64,000 nucleotides of DNA from Vibrio sinensis (lineage in GTDB: Bacteria; Pseudomonadota; Gammaproteobacteria; Enterobacterales; Vibrionaceae). Made by a program: the position numbers and the translations under genes. The stretch spans positions 62,001-126,000 of the forward strand of contig NZ_QVMU01000004.1 in assembly GCF_003605645.1 (NCBI RefSeq), read 5' to 3'. The notes under the pieces are model-generated. The model was not told the origin of the DNA. It saw only the letters and a list, made by a program, of their open reading frames with translations, and did no database searches. How positions within the stretch are numbered: the first letter of the stretch is position 1; each line of letters opens with the position of its first letter. This document shows positions 28,107 through 38,106 of this stretch, piece after piece.

Positions 28107-29519
28107 TTATTTGATGATTTTCATTTGAATAGCGAATACGAAAACAAAAATAATCACTGGGTATCGTAACAACTCGACAACCAATGAGTGCACACTGCTG
28201 TCTGTCACCAAAAGCTTCGCGTAGTTGAATATTTCATTAATCAGTAACAAGGCTAATACGATAAAGATCAAATGCTTGATATCTATAACGCTGCCTTTTC
28301 CTTTAAACAAAAAGACCACCAATGCAATGCTGATGACTGTCGTTAGCCAAGCGGTAAAAACAGGTATTGGCCATAACAATGTCAATATCACGCAGCCAAC
28401 AATTAATACTAACCAGATACCTACCGATGAAAGTAAAGCATTAATATCAAAACAGTCTCTCGCTTCTAAACGAATAAGATGCCACGCACACAAACTGCCT
28501 AACAACGCGCCGCCAATACTGTCGACTAAAAATGCTCCGCCCGTATAAAATTGTTCAAATATCATCCAAGACACAAGTCCGATAAACACAGCGAAATAAC
28601 GGTTGAACCCCAACTTATTAGTCGTATTAAGCAGTAAGATGCCGACACAAAACCAAATAGCAGTGGCAAGGTTTGGAAAGCCATATCCATAACTTTGTGA
28701 TAATTCAACAACTGGTAAATAATCATGAGGCCTTGGCAATTCAAATCCCTGTTGTGCCACCAAACTTATTAATGATGTCACCGTCACCGCAAACAGTATT
28801 TTGTACCCATATCCGGTCCCAAATTGCCAGAAAACAATCGGGAGCAATATCAGTAATAACGCTGGTTGGGTTAGAAGTTGACCATTTAAGATCATTGACT
28901 GGAAAATAACCATTGCAACATCAGACATTTGGGCCAATGATTGCTGTAGCGCGACCATCCAACTCAACTCTACCTGATTGTAGTATGGCGCAGCTTCGAT
29001 CAAATGGCTGACATAGGTAATCTCTTGAATCGATGCCTCTTGAAATAAATTCAGCACCTCTTGCCAGCGCTGTGGATAGCGATACTGTTGAGACGCTATC
29101 TCATAAGGGTTAACCAACATCGCACTGGATACTTCCACACCATAATGCGGTGCGAACCATATAGGCAGTTCAAATCCATCAAAACTATTTTGAAATTCAA
29201 AAGCGACAATATTAGAGTCAGCAACACAGTCGAAATAAACCGTTCCATTCTTACGCCCTAACTCTTTTTGTGCCGAAACAATCAGTCCGGTTTCTTCCCA
29301 TGCTTCTCTTTCGGCTGAATGTTGAGCAGATTCATTGTCAATCAAGCCCCCCGCTGGCAGCGATATTTTTCCGGTAATAATCTCATTGATCATGACCAGT
29401 TTGTCTTCAGCCCGAATTAGACATGCGGCACCCTTAATGTCCTCGTTATTATTTTTTTCAGCCGCTAATACGGGTAGTGACCCAATAATAGACAGGAAAA
29501 GCACGATGAAATAGTTCAT
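28107..29519 (-). CDS. Fusion of a secreted NUDIX hydrolase domain and a degenerate PAP2 membrane domain
   Basis: A 470-residue inner-membrane protein. A signal peptide at 1-20 should place the next 170 residues in the periplasm. They hold a canonical Nudix box at 57-79 (G-x5-E63-x7-REAWEETGL), the metal site for hydrolysing nucleoside-diphosphate-type substrates. About nine hydrophobic helices follow from residue 200 in a PAP2-like arrangement. The PAP2 motifs are degraded: the lysine of KxxxxxxRP is Q256 (R263-P264 kept), PSGH reads PNLA (282-285), and the last motif lacks S, R and H (E322, Q323, A329), keeping only D333. It is probably not an active lipid phosphatase. Start and signal peptide agree. 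Confidence 0.87.
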   Translation of the reverse strand: MNYFIVLFLSIIGSLPVLAAEKNNNEDIKGAACLIRAEDKLVMINEIITGKISLPAGGLIDNESAQHSAEREAWEETGLIVSAQKELGRKNGTVYFDCVADSNIVAFEFQNSFDGFELPIWFAPHYGVEVSSAMLVNPYEIASQQYRYPQRWQEVLNLFQEASIQEITYVSHLIEAAPYYNQVELSWMVALQQSLAQMSDVAMVIFQSMILNGQLLTQPALLLILLPIVFWQFGTGYGYKILFAVTVTSLISLVAQQGFELPRPHDYLPVVELSQSYGYGFPNLATAIWFCVGILLLNTTNKLGFNRYFAVFIGLVSWMIFEQFYTGGAFLVDSIGGALLGSLCAWHLIRLEARDCFDINALLSSVGIWLVLIVGCVILTLLWPIPVFTAWLTTVISIALVVFLFKGKGSVIDIKHLIFIVLALLLINEIFNYAKLLVTDSSVHSLVVELLRYPVIIFVFVFAIQMKIIK

Positions 29520-29536
29520 GGATTATTCGTTTACTT

Positions 29537-30016
29537 TCATTTGCTAATTGGCTTTCTAAGCCAGTGAATATGCTTATCAAAGCCGTATTGTTGATAAAAT
29601 TGCATCGCGTCTTCATTTGAATCCCAAACTTCAACAAAGACTTCTTTCACACCATACTCTTCAAAACGAGCTTCTAGCTTCATCGCTAATTGTTTTGCGA
29701 TACCATTATGACGAAAATCTGGCTGAATATAGAGTTCATCTATACTACCCATTTGAACAGGTTGACTCACCGTAGAAACCAACTCACAAAAATGCCCAGT
29801 TATAAAACCTACGATAGTTTCATCAACATGTGCGACAAAGACTAAGCACTCAGGATCATCAAGATAGCGTGCGATACTTTTCTCTTGCTCGATTTCTTGG
29901 GCCGTTTTAAATAATTTAGGGTCACGGAGATGATGCTCATGGTGCAGTTCAAACATTAAATCATTGAGCTGTTCGAGGTGTGAATGTTGGGCGGGGCTAA
30001 TTAAAAACTGCATCAT
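29537..30016 (-). CDS. GNAT-family N-acetyltransferase
   Basis: A 159-residue acetyltransferase. The acetyl-CoA loop is in IQPDFRHNGIAKQLAMKLE (Q/RxxGxA type), preceded by the beta-strand SIDELYI and followed by VEVWDSNEDAMQFYQQYGF. Substrate unknown. The first of two adjacent ATG codons is used; an upstream extension of 30 codons would run through the prp operon terminator and is rejected. Confidence 0.88.
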   Translation of the reverse strand: MMQFLISPAQHSHLEQLNDLMFELHHEHHLRDPKLFKTAQEIEQEKSIARYLDDPECLVFVAHVDETIVGFITGHFCELVSTVSQPVQMGSIDELYIQPDFRHNGIAKQLAMKLEARFEEYGVKEVFVEVWDSNEDAMQFYQQYGFDKHIHWLRKPISK

Positions 30017-30074
30017 TTCTATTATAGGTAACGAATAAAGGCACAGTGTGCTCGGAACTAGACAATTTATCAAT

Positions 30075-30099
30075 AAAAAAGCCCCGAAGACGGGGCTAT
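30075..30099 (-). terminator. Terminator of the prp operon
   Basis: Read leftward, AGCCCCG pairs with CGGGGCT over a TCTT loop and runs into TTTTTT, 20 bp beyond the prpE stop. Confidence 0.93.
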
Positions 30100-30121
30100 A
30101 TGACAATGGCGAAGAGGCTCT

Positions 30122-32002
30122 TTAACTGTGCCCAATCGCTTTTTTAATTTCATCTAAGCTGCTTGGATCATCAATCGTTGAGGGAACCGTGTACGATTCC
30201 CCATCTGCAATCTGACGAATCACTCGGCGAAGAATTTTACCCGAACGAGTTTTAGGTAAACGTTCAACAACAAGTGCGTGCTTAAAGCAAGCCACCGCAC
30301 CTATTTCGTTACGAACTTTACCGACCAACTGAGCTTCAAGATCCAGATCATCAATTTTCTGTCCATCTTTGAGAACCACGAAACCAAGCGGTAACTGCCC
30401 TTTAAGATCATCGTGGATACCGACCACGGCACATTCAGCTATGGCTGGATGACCACCAACGATTTCTTCCATCTCGCCAGTAGAAAGTCGGTGACCAGCA
30501 ACGTTAATAACATCATCAATGCGGCCCATAATGAATAGGTAACCATCTTCATCTAAATAACCACCGTCACCAGAAACATAATAACCAGGGAACTGACTCA
30601 AGTAACCAGATTCAAAACGGTCATGATTGCGCCATACCGTTGGTAAACAACTCGGTGGTAATGGGCGTTTTAATGATACAAAACCTTGTTCATTTGGCCC
30701 CATCACCTCTCCAAGCTCATTAAGAATTTCAACTTGATAACCCGGAATAGGTTTGGTTGCAGAGCCAGATTTGATGGGCATTTTCTCAATACCCATCGTA
30801 TTTCCGGCTATTGCCCATCCTGTCTCCGTTTGCCACCAATGGTCAATCACAGGCTTATCCGTATGACTTTCAACCCAATCGAGTGTCGGCGGATCGAGCC
30901 GTTCACCAGCCATGAAAATCGTTTTTAAATTCGACAAATCATAGTTGTTGAGGCATTCACCATCCGGATCTTCTTTTTTAATCGCGCGAAAAGCAGTTGG
31001 AGCAGAGAAAAGAACGTCAACATTGTATTCATGACATACACGCCAAAATGCGCCGGGATCTGGCGTTCGAACCGGCTTACCTTCGAACAAAATAGTTGTA
31101 CATCCGTGAATAAGCGGCGCATAAACAATATACGAGTGCCCAACGACCCAACCGACATCTGATGCCGCCCAAAACACTCCATCCTGAGGCATGGCATAGA
31201 TAGCATTCATTGAGTACTTCATGGCAACAGCATGACCACCATTATCACGAACAACACCTTTCGGTTTTCCTGTGGTTCCAGATGTATACAAAATATACAG
31301 TGGATCGGTTGCCAATACAGGTACGCAAGCATGTGGGAGAGCAGTGTCATAGGCCACTTGCCAATCGATGTCTCTCTCGTTTGTCAGTTCAGCAGTGCAT
31401 TCGTTACGCTGAAGAACAAACACAGACTCCGGTTTCCAGCGACTGTCCATGATTGCCTTGTCAACTAAAGGTTTGTAGGGCAAGACCTTATTGACTTCCA
31501 CACCACAAGATGCGGTCAAAATCGCTTTTGGTTCAGCATCTTCGATACGTACGGCAAGTTCATTGGGGGCAAAGCCACCAAAAACCACTGAGTGTATCGC
31601 GCCTAAACGGGCACAAGCTAGCATCGCCATCGCAGCTTCAGGGATCATCGGCATGTATATCACGACACGATCCCCCTTTTTTACGCCTTGCTCAGCTAAC
31701 ATACCCGCTATTTTGGCTACTTGATCTCTTAGTTCAATGTAACTGTATTGACGTTTCGAATTGGTTACTGGCGAGTCATAAATCAACGCAATGTTATCGC
31801 CACGACCTTGTTCACAATGATAATCTAACGCTAGCCAGCAGGTGTTCAATACACCATCACTAAACCAACGTTCAATACCATTTTCATCAGTTGATAGCAT
31901 GGTGGTTGGTTCAATAAACCAATCAATATTTTTCGCTTGTTCGCCCCAAAATTCCTCAGGTTGGGTCTTTGCCCATTGGTATTGTTTTTGATATTCCGAC
32001 AT
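30122..32002 (-). CDS. prpE: Propionyl-CoA synthetase PrpE
   Basis: Activates propionate to propionyl-CoA through a propionyl-adenylate. The 626-residue ANL-superfamily enzyme shows P-loop YTSGTTGKPKGV, the ACS motif HWWQTETGW, GDGGYLDEDGYLFIMGRIDDVINVAGHRLSTGE, and the acetylatable lysine near the C-terminus in PKTRSGKILRR. The start is the ATG behind GGAGACGAG; 15 further upstream codons are rejected. It is the last gene of the operon, 23 bp after prpF. Confidence 0.95.
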   Translation of the reverse strand: MSEYQKQYQWAKTQPEEFWGEQAKNIDWFIEPTTMLSTDENGIERWFSDGVLNTCWLALDYHCEQGRGDNIALIYDSPVTNSKRQYSYIELRDQVAKIAGMLAEQGVKKGDRVVIYMPMIPEAAMAMLACARLGAIHSVVFGGFAPNELAVRIEDAEPKAILTASCGVEVNKVLPYKPLVDKAIMDSRWKPESVFVLQRNECTAELTNERDIDWQVAYDTALPHACVPVLATDPLYILYTSGTTGKPKGVVRDNGGHAVAMKYSMNAIYAMPQDGVFWAASDVGWVVGHSYIVYAPLIHGCTTILFEGKPVRTPDPGAFWRVCHEYNVDVLFSAPTAFRAIKKEDPDGECLNNYDLSNLKTIFMAGERLDPPTLDWVESHTDKPVIDHWWQTETGWAIAGNTMGIEKMPIKSGSATKPIPGYQVEILNELGEVMGPNEQGFVSLKRPLPPSCLPTVWRNHDRFESGYLSQFPGYYVSGDGGYLDEDGYLFIMGRIDDVINVAGHRLSTGEMEEIVGGHPAIAECAVVGIHDDLKGQLPLGFVVLKDGQKIDDLDLEAQLVGKVRNEIGAVACFKHALVVERLPKTRSGKILRRVIRQIADGESYTVPSTIDDPSSLDEIKKAIGHS

Positions 32003-32025
32003 TATCTCGTCTCCATTATCCAAGC

Positions 32026-33186
32026 TTAGTGAGGGACTCTTACCCAACCTTCCATTAGAACTCGTGCACTTCTACTCATGCTCGCCTTAGTAACAACCCA
32101 ACCTAAAGCGGTTTGCTCAGCTTGCGCCCCGACTTTCATCGTTCCTGATGGGTGACCAAATATCACCGATGGTTTTTCTCCGCCGCCAGCGGCCAAGTTA
32201 ACTAACGTTCCGGGGATACTTGCAGCAGAAGCTATCGCCACCGCCGCTGTTCCCATCATGGCATGGTGAAGTTTGCCCATCGACATAGCTCGAACCAGGA
32301 GATCTACGTCTGTACTCGCGATCTGTTTGCCGCTGGAACTTTGATAGTTGTGCGGTGGCGCAATCATTACAATTTTGGGAGTATGCTGACGCGCCTTAGC
32401 TTGTTCAACATCCTCAATCAACCCCATCTTCACTGCCCCATGAGCTCGAATCGTCTCAAGCTTTTGCAGCGCAAGTGGGTCATTGTTTATGTCATCTTGC
32501 TGCTCTGAACCACTGTACCCAATTGATTCTGCATCGATAAAGATCGTCGGAATACCGGCATCAATGAAAGTCGCATTAAAACTGCCGACTTCAGGGACAT
32601 GCAGTTCATCAACAAGATTTCCGGTTGGAAACATTGAACCATCACTATTAGCGGGCTCAACGAAATCGACCTGAATCTCAGCAGCAGGAAAGGCAACACC
32701 ATCGAGCTCAAACTCCCCCGTTTCTTGCACTAATCCATCCGTAATCGGCACTTGAACCAACAAGGTTTTTTGGATATTCGCCTGCCAAACAGTCACGGTC
32801 ACCGTGCCGTTCTCGGGGATTTTCGATGCTGGAATTAAGCCACTGTGTATCGCAAAAGCGCCAACAGCCGCAGTCAAGTTGCCACAATTACCACTCCAAT
32901 CCACGAATGGCTTATCAATCGAAACCTGACCAAATAGATAATCAACATCATGATCCGGTTGTGAACTGGCAGAAACAATCACGGTTTTACTCGTGCTTGA
33001 AGTCGCTCCCCCCATGCCATCAATCTGTTTAGCATAAGGGTCAGGGCTGCCAATTACTCTTAACAGTAAATTGTCACGTGCTTCCCCCGCGACTTGAGCC
33101 TCTAGAGGCAAATCATCAAGCTTAAAAAACACGCCTTTACTGGTACCACCTCGCATGTAAGTGGCTGGAATTTTCAACTGAGTCAT
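32026..33186 (-). CDS. prpF: 2-methylaconitate cis-trans isomerase PrpF
   Basis: Isomerises the 2-methylaconitate made by AcnD so that it can be rehydrated by an aconitase. The 386-residue DAP-epimerase-like protein has typical PrpF signatures: PATYMRGGTSKGVFF, QIDGMGGATSSTSKTVIV, VDWSGNCGNLTAAVGAFAI and HHAMMGTAAVAIA. AAGGAAC lies before the ATG, which is 10 bp after acnD; a 23-codon extension overlaps acnD and is rejected. The acnD-prpF pair replaces PrpD in this pathway version. Confidence 0.95.
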   Translation of the reverse strand: MTQLKIPATYMRGGTSKGVFFKLDDLPLEAQVAGEARDNLLLRVIGSPDPYAKQIDGMGGATSSTSKTVIVSASSQPDHDVDYLFGQVSIDKPFVDWSGNCGNLTAAVGAFAIHSGLIPASKIPENGTVTVTVWQANIQKTLLVQVPITDGLVQETGEFELDGVAFPAAEIQVDFVEPANSDGSMFPTGNLVDELHVPEVGSFNATFIDAGIPTIFIDAESIGYSGSEQQDDINNDPLALQKLETIRAHGAVKMGLIEDVEQAKARQHTPKIVMIAPPHNYQSSSGKQIASTDVDLLVRAMSMGKLHHAMMGTAAVAIASAASIPGTLVNLAAGGGEKPSVIFGHPSGTMKVGAQAEQTALGWVVTKASMSRSARVLMEGWVRVPH

Positions 33187-33196
33187 CACAAGTTCC

Positions 33197-35788
33197 TTAC
33201 TGTGCGAGAAAGTCCTGTGCAAAGCGCTGTAAAACGCCACCAGCGTTATACACATTCACTTCATCTGCGGTATCGAGTCGGCACGTCACGGCAACATCGA
33301 GTTTTTCACCATTTTGACGGGTAATCACCAACGCTAATTCAGCTCCTGGTGTAATATCACCAATCACATCGTACAGTTCGCTACCATTCAGCTCTAATGT
33401 GTTTCTATCAACACCCGGCTTAAATTGCAGAGGCAATACACCCATACCGACTAGGTTAGTACGGTGAATTCGTTCAAAGCCTTCCGCGACAATCACTTCC
33501 ACGCCAGCTAAGCGAACACCTTTTGCCGCCCAATCGCGCGAAGAGCCTTGCCCATAGTCCGCACCAGCAATGATGATCAGTGGTTGTTTACGTTCCATGT
33601 AGGTTTCAATCGCTTCCCACATTCGAGTTACCTTGCCCTCTGGCTCAACTCTCGCAAGAGAACCCTGCACCACTTCGCCATTTTCTTTTACCATTTCGTT
33701 AAACAGCTTAGGATTAGCAAACGTGGCTCGCTGAGCGGTAAGGTGGTCGCCTCGATGAGTCGCGTACGAGTTGTAGTCTTCTTCTGGAAGTCCCATTTTG
33801 CCTAAGTATTCACCAGCGGCACTGCTGCCTAAAATTGCATTCGATGGCGAAAGATGGTCAGTGGTAATATTGTCACCCAGAACAGCTAGAGGACGCATTC
33901 CAGAAAGCGTGCGCTCTCCAGCAAGAGCCCCCTCCCAATATGGCGGTCGGCGAATATAGGTACTCATTTCTCGCCAATCATAAAGAGGATCGCTGCGTTC
34001 AGTCGCATCGTCTAACTTAAACATTTGAATATAGACTTGCTTGAACTGCTCTGGTTTCACATGCTGATTCACCACTGCATCAATTTCTTCATCACTTGGC
34101 CAGAGATCATGGAGGAAAATTGGATTCCCTTGTTGATCTTTACCTAATGCATCACGCTCGATGTCGAATCGAATGGTTCCTGCTAACGCATACGCGACAA
34201 CCAGCGGAGGCGAAGCTAGGAACGCTTGTTTAGCATATGGGTGAATTCGACCATCAAAGTTACGGTTACCTGATAATACTGCGGTTGAATAAAGATCACG
34301 CTCAATAATTTCTTGTTGAATCTTCGGATCAAGAGCACCACTCATGCCATTACATGTTGTGCATGCATAACCAACGATACCAAAACCTAACGCTTCTAAT
34401 TCTGGTAATAAATTAGATTCTTCAAGGTAAAGCTTGGCCACTTTTGAGCCCGGTGCAAATGAGGTTTTGACCCAAGGCTTTCTCACTAAGCCAAGCTGAT
34501 TCGCTTTCTTCGCAACTAATCCAGCAGCCACCACGTTTCTTGGATTACTGGTGTTGGTACATGACGTTATCGCCGCAATGATCACGGCACCATCAGGCAG
34601 TTCACCCTCTTTTTCTTGCCAATCACCCGCAATACCTTGCTTTGTTAACTCAGATGTCGGTAAGCGGCGGTGTGGATTCGACGGCCCTGCCATGTTGCGT
34701 TCAACCATAGACAAATCAAACTCGAGCACTCTTTCGTAAACGGCACTTTCTAAATCATCAGCCCACAAGCCCGTTTGTTTCGCATACTGCTCAACTAAGG
34801 CAACTTGTTCAGCATCACGCCCGGTTAACGTCAGATAGTTAATCGTCTGTTGATCGATGTAGAACATCCCGGCCGTTGCACCGTATTCAGGCGTCATGTT
34901 GGAGATTGTCGCTCGGTCACCAATGGTGAGATCTTTTGTCCCCTCGCCAAAAAATTCCAAATAGCATGACACTACGCGTTCTTTACGTAAAAACTCGGTA
35001 ATGGCTAACACAATGTCCGTTGCAGTAATACCCGCTTTGCGCTCTCCAGTTAGCTTAACGCCAACAATATCAGGTAAACGCATCATTGATGGGCGACCAA
35101 GCATCACAGTTTCTGCTTCTAAGCCCCCAACACCAATTGCAATCACGCCTAATGCATCCACATGGGGGGTATGACTGTCGGTGCCGACGCAGGTATCAGG
35201 ATAAGCAACGCCATCTTTGGCTTGAACAACCGGAGACATTTTCTCCAAATTGATCTGGTGCATGATGCCATTGCCTGCAGGGATAACATTGACATTTTCA
35301 AATGCCGTTTTACACCATTCAATAAAGTGGAAACGATCTTCGTTTCGACGATCTTCTATTGCTCTGTTCTTATCAAATGCTTGGGTATCAAAGCCGCCAT
35401 GTTCAACGGCCAGAGAGTGATCAACGATCAATTGTGTTTCCACAACCGGATTAACCTTGGCAGGGTCACCACCTTGATCGGCGATAGCATCTCTAAGACC
35501 CGCTAAATCAACCAATGCGGTTTGCCCTAAAATATCGTGACAAACCACACGTGCCGGATACCAAGGAAAATCTAGGTCGCGTTTACGCTTAATAAGCTGT
35601 TCTAAGCTTGCGGTCAGCTGCGATGGCTCGCAGCGTCGAACTAACTGCTCGGCCAAAACTCGTGATGTATATGGCAAAGTTTGATAAGCACCTGGTGCAA
35701 TATCTTCAACCGCTTCACGCGTATCAAAGTAATCAAGCTGAGTGCCCGGCAACGATTTGCGATATAAGCTGTTCATTTTAATCTTCAT
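33197..35788 (-). CDS. acnD: Fe/S-dependent 2-methylcitrate dehydratase AcnD
   Basis: Aconitase-family dehydratase that converts 2-methylcitrate to 2-methylaconitate. The 863 residues carry the [4Fe-4S] ligands in ITSCTNTSNPRN and YACTTCNGMSG and the C-terminal swivelling domain with GADYGQGSSRDWAAKG. The N-terminus NSLYRKSLPGTQLDYFDTREAVEDI is typical of AcnD rather than AcnA. The ATG at 35788 is preceded by GGAGT; a second ATG lies four codons in. It sits 27 bp after prpC. Confidence 0.95.
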   Translation of the reverse strand: MKIKMNSLYRKSLPGTQLDYFDTREAVEDIAPGAYQTLPYTSRVLAEQLVRRCEPSQLTASLEQLIKRKRDLDFPWYPARVVCHDILGQTALVDLAGLRDAIADQGGDPAKVNPVVETQLIVDHSLAVEHGGFDTQAFDKNRAIEDRRNEDRFHFIEWCKTAFENVNVIPAGNGIMHQINLEKMSPVVQAKDGVAYPDTCVGTDSHTPHVDALGVIAIGVGGLEAETVMLGRPSMMRLPDIVGVKLTGERKAGITATDIVLAITEFLRKERVVSCYLEFFGEGTKDLTIGDRATISNMTPEYGATAGMFYIDQQTINYLTLTGRDAEQVALVEQYAKQTGLWADDLESAVYERVLEFDLSMVERNMAGPSNPHRRLPTSELTKQGIAGDWQEKEGELPDGAVIIAAITSCTNTSNPRNVVAAGLVAKKANQLGLVRKPWVKTSFAPGSKVAKLYLEESNLLPELEALGFGIVGYACTTCNGMSGALDPKIQQEIIERDLYSTAVLSGNRNFDGRIHPYAKQAFLASPPLVVAYALAGTIRFDIERDALGKDQQGNPIFLHDLWPSDEEIDAVVNQHVKPEQFKQVYIQMFKLDDATERSDPLYDWREMSTYIRRPPYWEGALAGERTLSGMRPLAVLGDNITTDHLSPSNAILGSSAAGEYLGKMGLPEEDYNSYATHRGDHLTAQRATFANPKLFNEMVKENGEVVQGSLARVEPEGKVTRMWEAIETYMERKQPLIIIAGADYGQGSSRDWAAKGVRLAGVEVIVAEGFERIHRTNLVGMGVLPLQFKPGVDRNTLELNGSELYDVIGDITPGAELALVITRQNGEKLDVAVTCRLDTADEVNVYNAGGVLQRFAQDFLAQ

Positions 35789-35815
35789 ACTACTTACTCC
35801 GACTCAACTTAATCA

Positions 35816-36955
35816 TTAATCGCGTTGCTCAATTGGAACCCATTCCTGATGCTCTGGACCATCATAATCAGCGCTTGGACGGATAATACGGTTGTTCTCT
35901 CTTTGCTCGTATACGTGAGCAGCCCAGCCAGTTAAACGGCTCATCACAAAAATTGGGGTAAATAACTGCGTTGGGATATCCATGAAGTGGTAAGCCGATG
36001 CATGGAAGAAGTCAGCATTACAAAATAGGTTTTTCTCGCGCTTCATAACGGATTCAACACGTTCGGAAACAGCGTATAGCTGAGTGTCATTAACTGACTC
36101 TGCTAACACTTCAGACCAACGTTTAATTAACGCATTACGAGGGTCGCTTTCGCGATAAATTGCATGACCAAAGCCCATGATTTTGTCTTTATTCTCAAGC
36201 ATCTGCATAATGTTTTGCTCAGCTTGCTCTGGCGTTGGCCAATCTTGGATCATTTCCATAGCCGCCTCATTTGCACCACCATGCAATGGACCACGGAGCG
36301 TACCAATTGCGGCTGTGATACATGAATGAATATCTGACAACGTAGATGCACATACACGAGCAGCAAAGGTCGACGCATTAAACTCATGCTCTGCGTAAAG
36401 AATCAATGAGCAATGCATGACTTGCTTGTGTAATTCACTCGGCTCTTTGTCGGTCAGCATTTTGAGGAAATAGCCACCAAGTGAGTCTTCAGAATGGTCT
36501 TGTGTATCAATACGTACGCCGTCATGGCTAAAACGGTACCAATAACAAATAATCGCAGGGAATAACGCTAACATGCGCTCTGTCGCATGTTCTTGCTCAG
36601 AAAAATCCATTTCCTGTTCAATATTACCCAACATTGAACAACCAGTACGCATAACATCCATTGGATGAGCGCTTGCTGGAATCAGCTCAAGTGCATGACG
36701 CAATGGAAGCGGCAGGCCGCGCAAGCCAACTAAACGTGTCTTATACGCATCCAATTCTTTTTGATTAGGCAAGTGACCGCGTAACAATAAGTGCGCGACC
36801 TCTTCAAATTCAGCGTTATTCGCTAGGTCTGTAATATCATAACCACGATAGGTCAGACCGGTCCCCGACTTCCCGACAGTACATAATGAGGTGCTTCCAG
36901 CGCTTTGACCACGTAAGCCTGCGCCACTCAAAGATTTGTTTTCGTTTGAAGGCAT
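35816..36955 (-). CDS. prpC: 2-methylcitrate synthase PrpC
   Basis: Condenses propionyl-CoA with oxaloacetate to give 2-methylcitrate. The 379-residue citrate-synthase-fold protein has GLRGQSAGSTSLCTVGKSGTGLTYRGYDI at the N-terminus, HAEHEFNASTFAARVCAST, LHGGANEAAM and GFGHAIYRESDPRN, carrying the catalytic histidines and aspartate region. AAGGAG sits 7 bp before the chosen ATG; 18 more upstream codons are rejected. Confidence 0.95.
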   Translation of the reverse strand: MPSNENKSLSGAGLRGQSAGSTSLCTVGKSGTGLTYRGYDITDLANNAEFEEVAHLLLRGHLPNQKELDAYKTRLVGLRGLPLPLRHALELIPASAHPMDVMRTGCSMLGNIEQEMDFSEQEHATERMLALFPAIICYWYRFSHDGVRIDTQDHSEDSLGGYFLKMLTDKEPSELHKQVMHCSLILYAEHEFNASTFAARVCASTLSDIHSCITAAIGTLRGPLHGGANEAAMEMIQDWPTPEQAEQNIMQMLENKDKIMGFGHAIYRESDPRNALIKRWSEVLAESVNDTQLYAVSERVESVMKREKNLFCNADFFHASAYHFMDIPTQLFTPIFVMSRLTGWAAHVYEQRENNRIIRPSADYDGPEHQEWVPIEQRD

Positions 36956-37112
36956 ATTGAACTCCTTTTCAGTTTGGCATTGGCTTTCTCCGAGCCGGTG
37001 GTTTGCCAAACAATTTCTCGTTATGGATTTAAAATGTAATTGTCTATTTGCAGCTTAAACAACACGACTCATTTGTAGTCGGTGCTTTTCGCCTGAAATA
37101 GCGACTATTTAT

Positions 37113-38018
37113 CTAAGAAGATGACTTCTCGTCTGAGAACAAGCGATCAAGTTTATTCTCGTAGTCGTGGTAATTTAGGTGATCGTACAGTTCGGCTCGG
37201 GTTTGCATTGAAGTCAGTAATGCTTCCTGATTACCTACCTCTAGCAAATGCTTGTAAACCATTTCAGCCGCTTTGTTCATCGCTCGAAATGCACTTAATG
37301 GGTAAAGCACCATGTCGACATTGACTTGTGACAATTGCTGACCACTGTAAAGAGGGGTTTGACCAAACTCAGTAATATTGGCCAAAATAGGAATGTGTTT
37401 TCCCGTGGCTTTAGCCAATTCCGTCGAAAAGTATTGATACTGTTCGAGTTCATTCATTGCTTCTGGGAAAATCATATCAGCGCCAGCTTCAACACAGGCA
37501 ATAGCACGCTCTAATGCACTATCAATTCCCTCAACCGCAAGCGCATCGGTACGCGCCATAATGACAAAATCACTATCCGTTTTCGCATCAACAGCGGCTT
37601 TAACGCGATCTGCCATCTCTTGCAGACTCACAATCGCTTTATTAGGACGGTGACCACAACGTTTTTGCGCCACTTGGTCTTCAATATGAACGGCTGCTGC
37701 GCCCGCTTTTTCCATCGCTTTGACTGTTCGAGCAATATTAAATGCCCCACCAAAACCTGTGTCGATATCGACCAACAGAGGAAGATCACACGCGTTAGTA
37801 ATACGCTCAACATCAACCAAAACGTCATTCAACGTAGTGATACCTAAATCAGGAAGACCGTAAGAAGCATTTGCAATACCGCCCCCTGACAGATAAATAG
37901 CTTGGTGGCCCAAGTTCTTCGCCATCATGGCGCAGTAAGGGTTGATAGTGCCCACAATTTGTAGCGGATCATTTTGTTCTACGGCGAGTCTAAATTTCGC
38001 CCCCGGTGATAAACTCAT
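37113..38018 (-). CDS. prpB: 2-methylisocitrate lyase PrpB
   Basis: Cleaves 2-methylisocitrate to pyruvate and succinate, the final methylcitrate-cycle step. The 301-residue ICL/PEP-mutase-family protein shows [18 protein letters not shown], the active-site loop [16 protein letters not shown] and [16 protein letters not shown] precedes the ATG. A 157-bp gap without a clear terminator separates it from prpC, and the GntR regulator ends 88 bp upstream, so all six genes may share one promoter. Confidence 0.96.
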   Translation of the reverse strand: MSLSPGAKFRLAVEQNDPLQIVGTINPYCAMMAKNLGHQAIYLSGGGIANASYGLPDLGITTLNDVLVDVERITNACDLPLLVDIDTGFGGAFNIARTVKAMEKAGAAAVHIEDQVAQKRCGHRPNKAIVSLQEMADRVKAAVDAKTDSDFVIMARTDALAVEGIDSALERAIACVEAGADMIFPEAMNELEQYQYFSTELAKATGKHIPILANITEFGQTPLYSGQQLSQVNVDMVLYPLSAFRAMNKAAEMVYKHLLEVGNQEALLTSMQTRAELYDHLNYHDYENKLDRLFSDEKSSS

Positions 38019-38106
38019 GACAGTTTCCTTCTGGTCATTTTGGTTTGCCGCAACTTATTTGCTGCAACTTACTCGTCTAGCAAGCATTAAGTAACAGTCG
38101 AATCGA

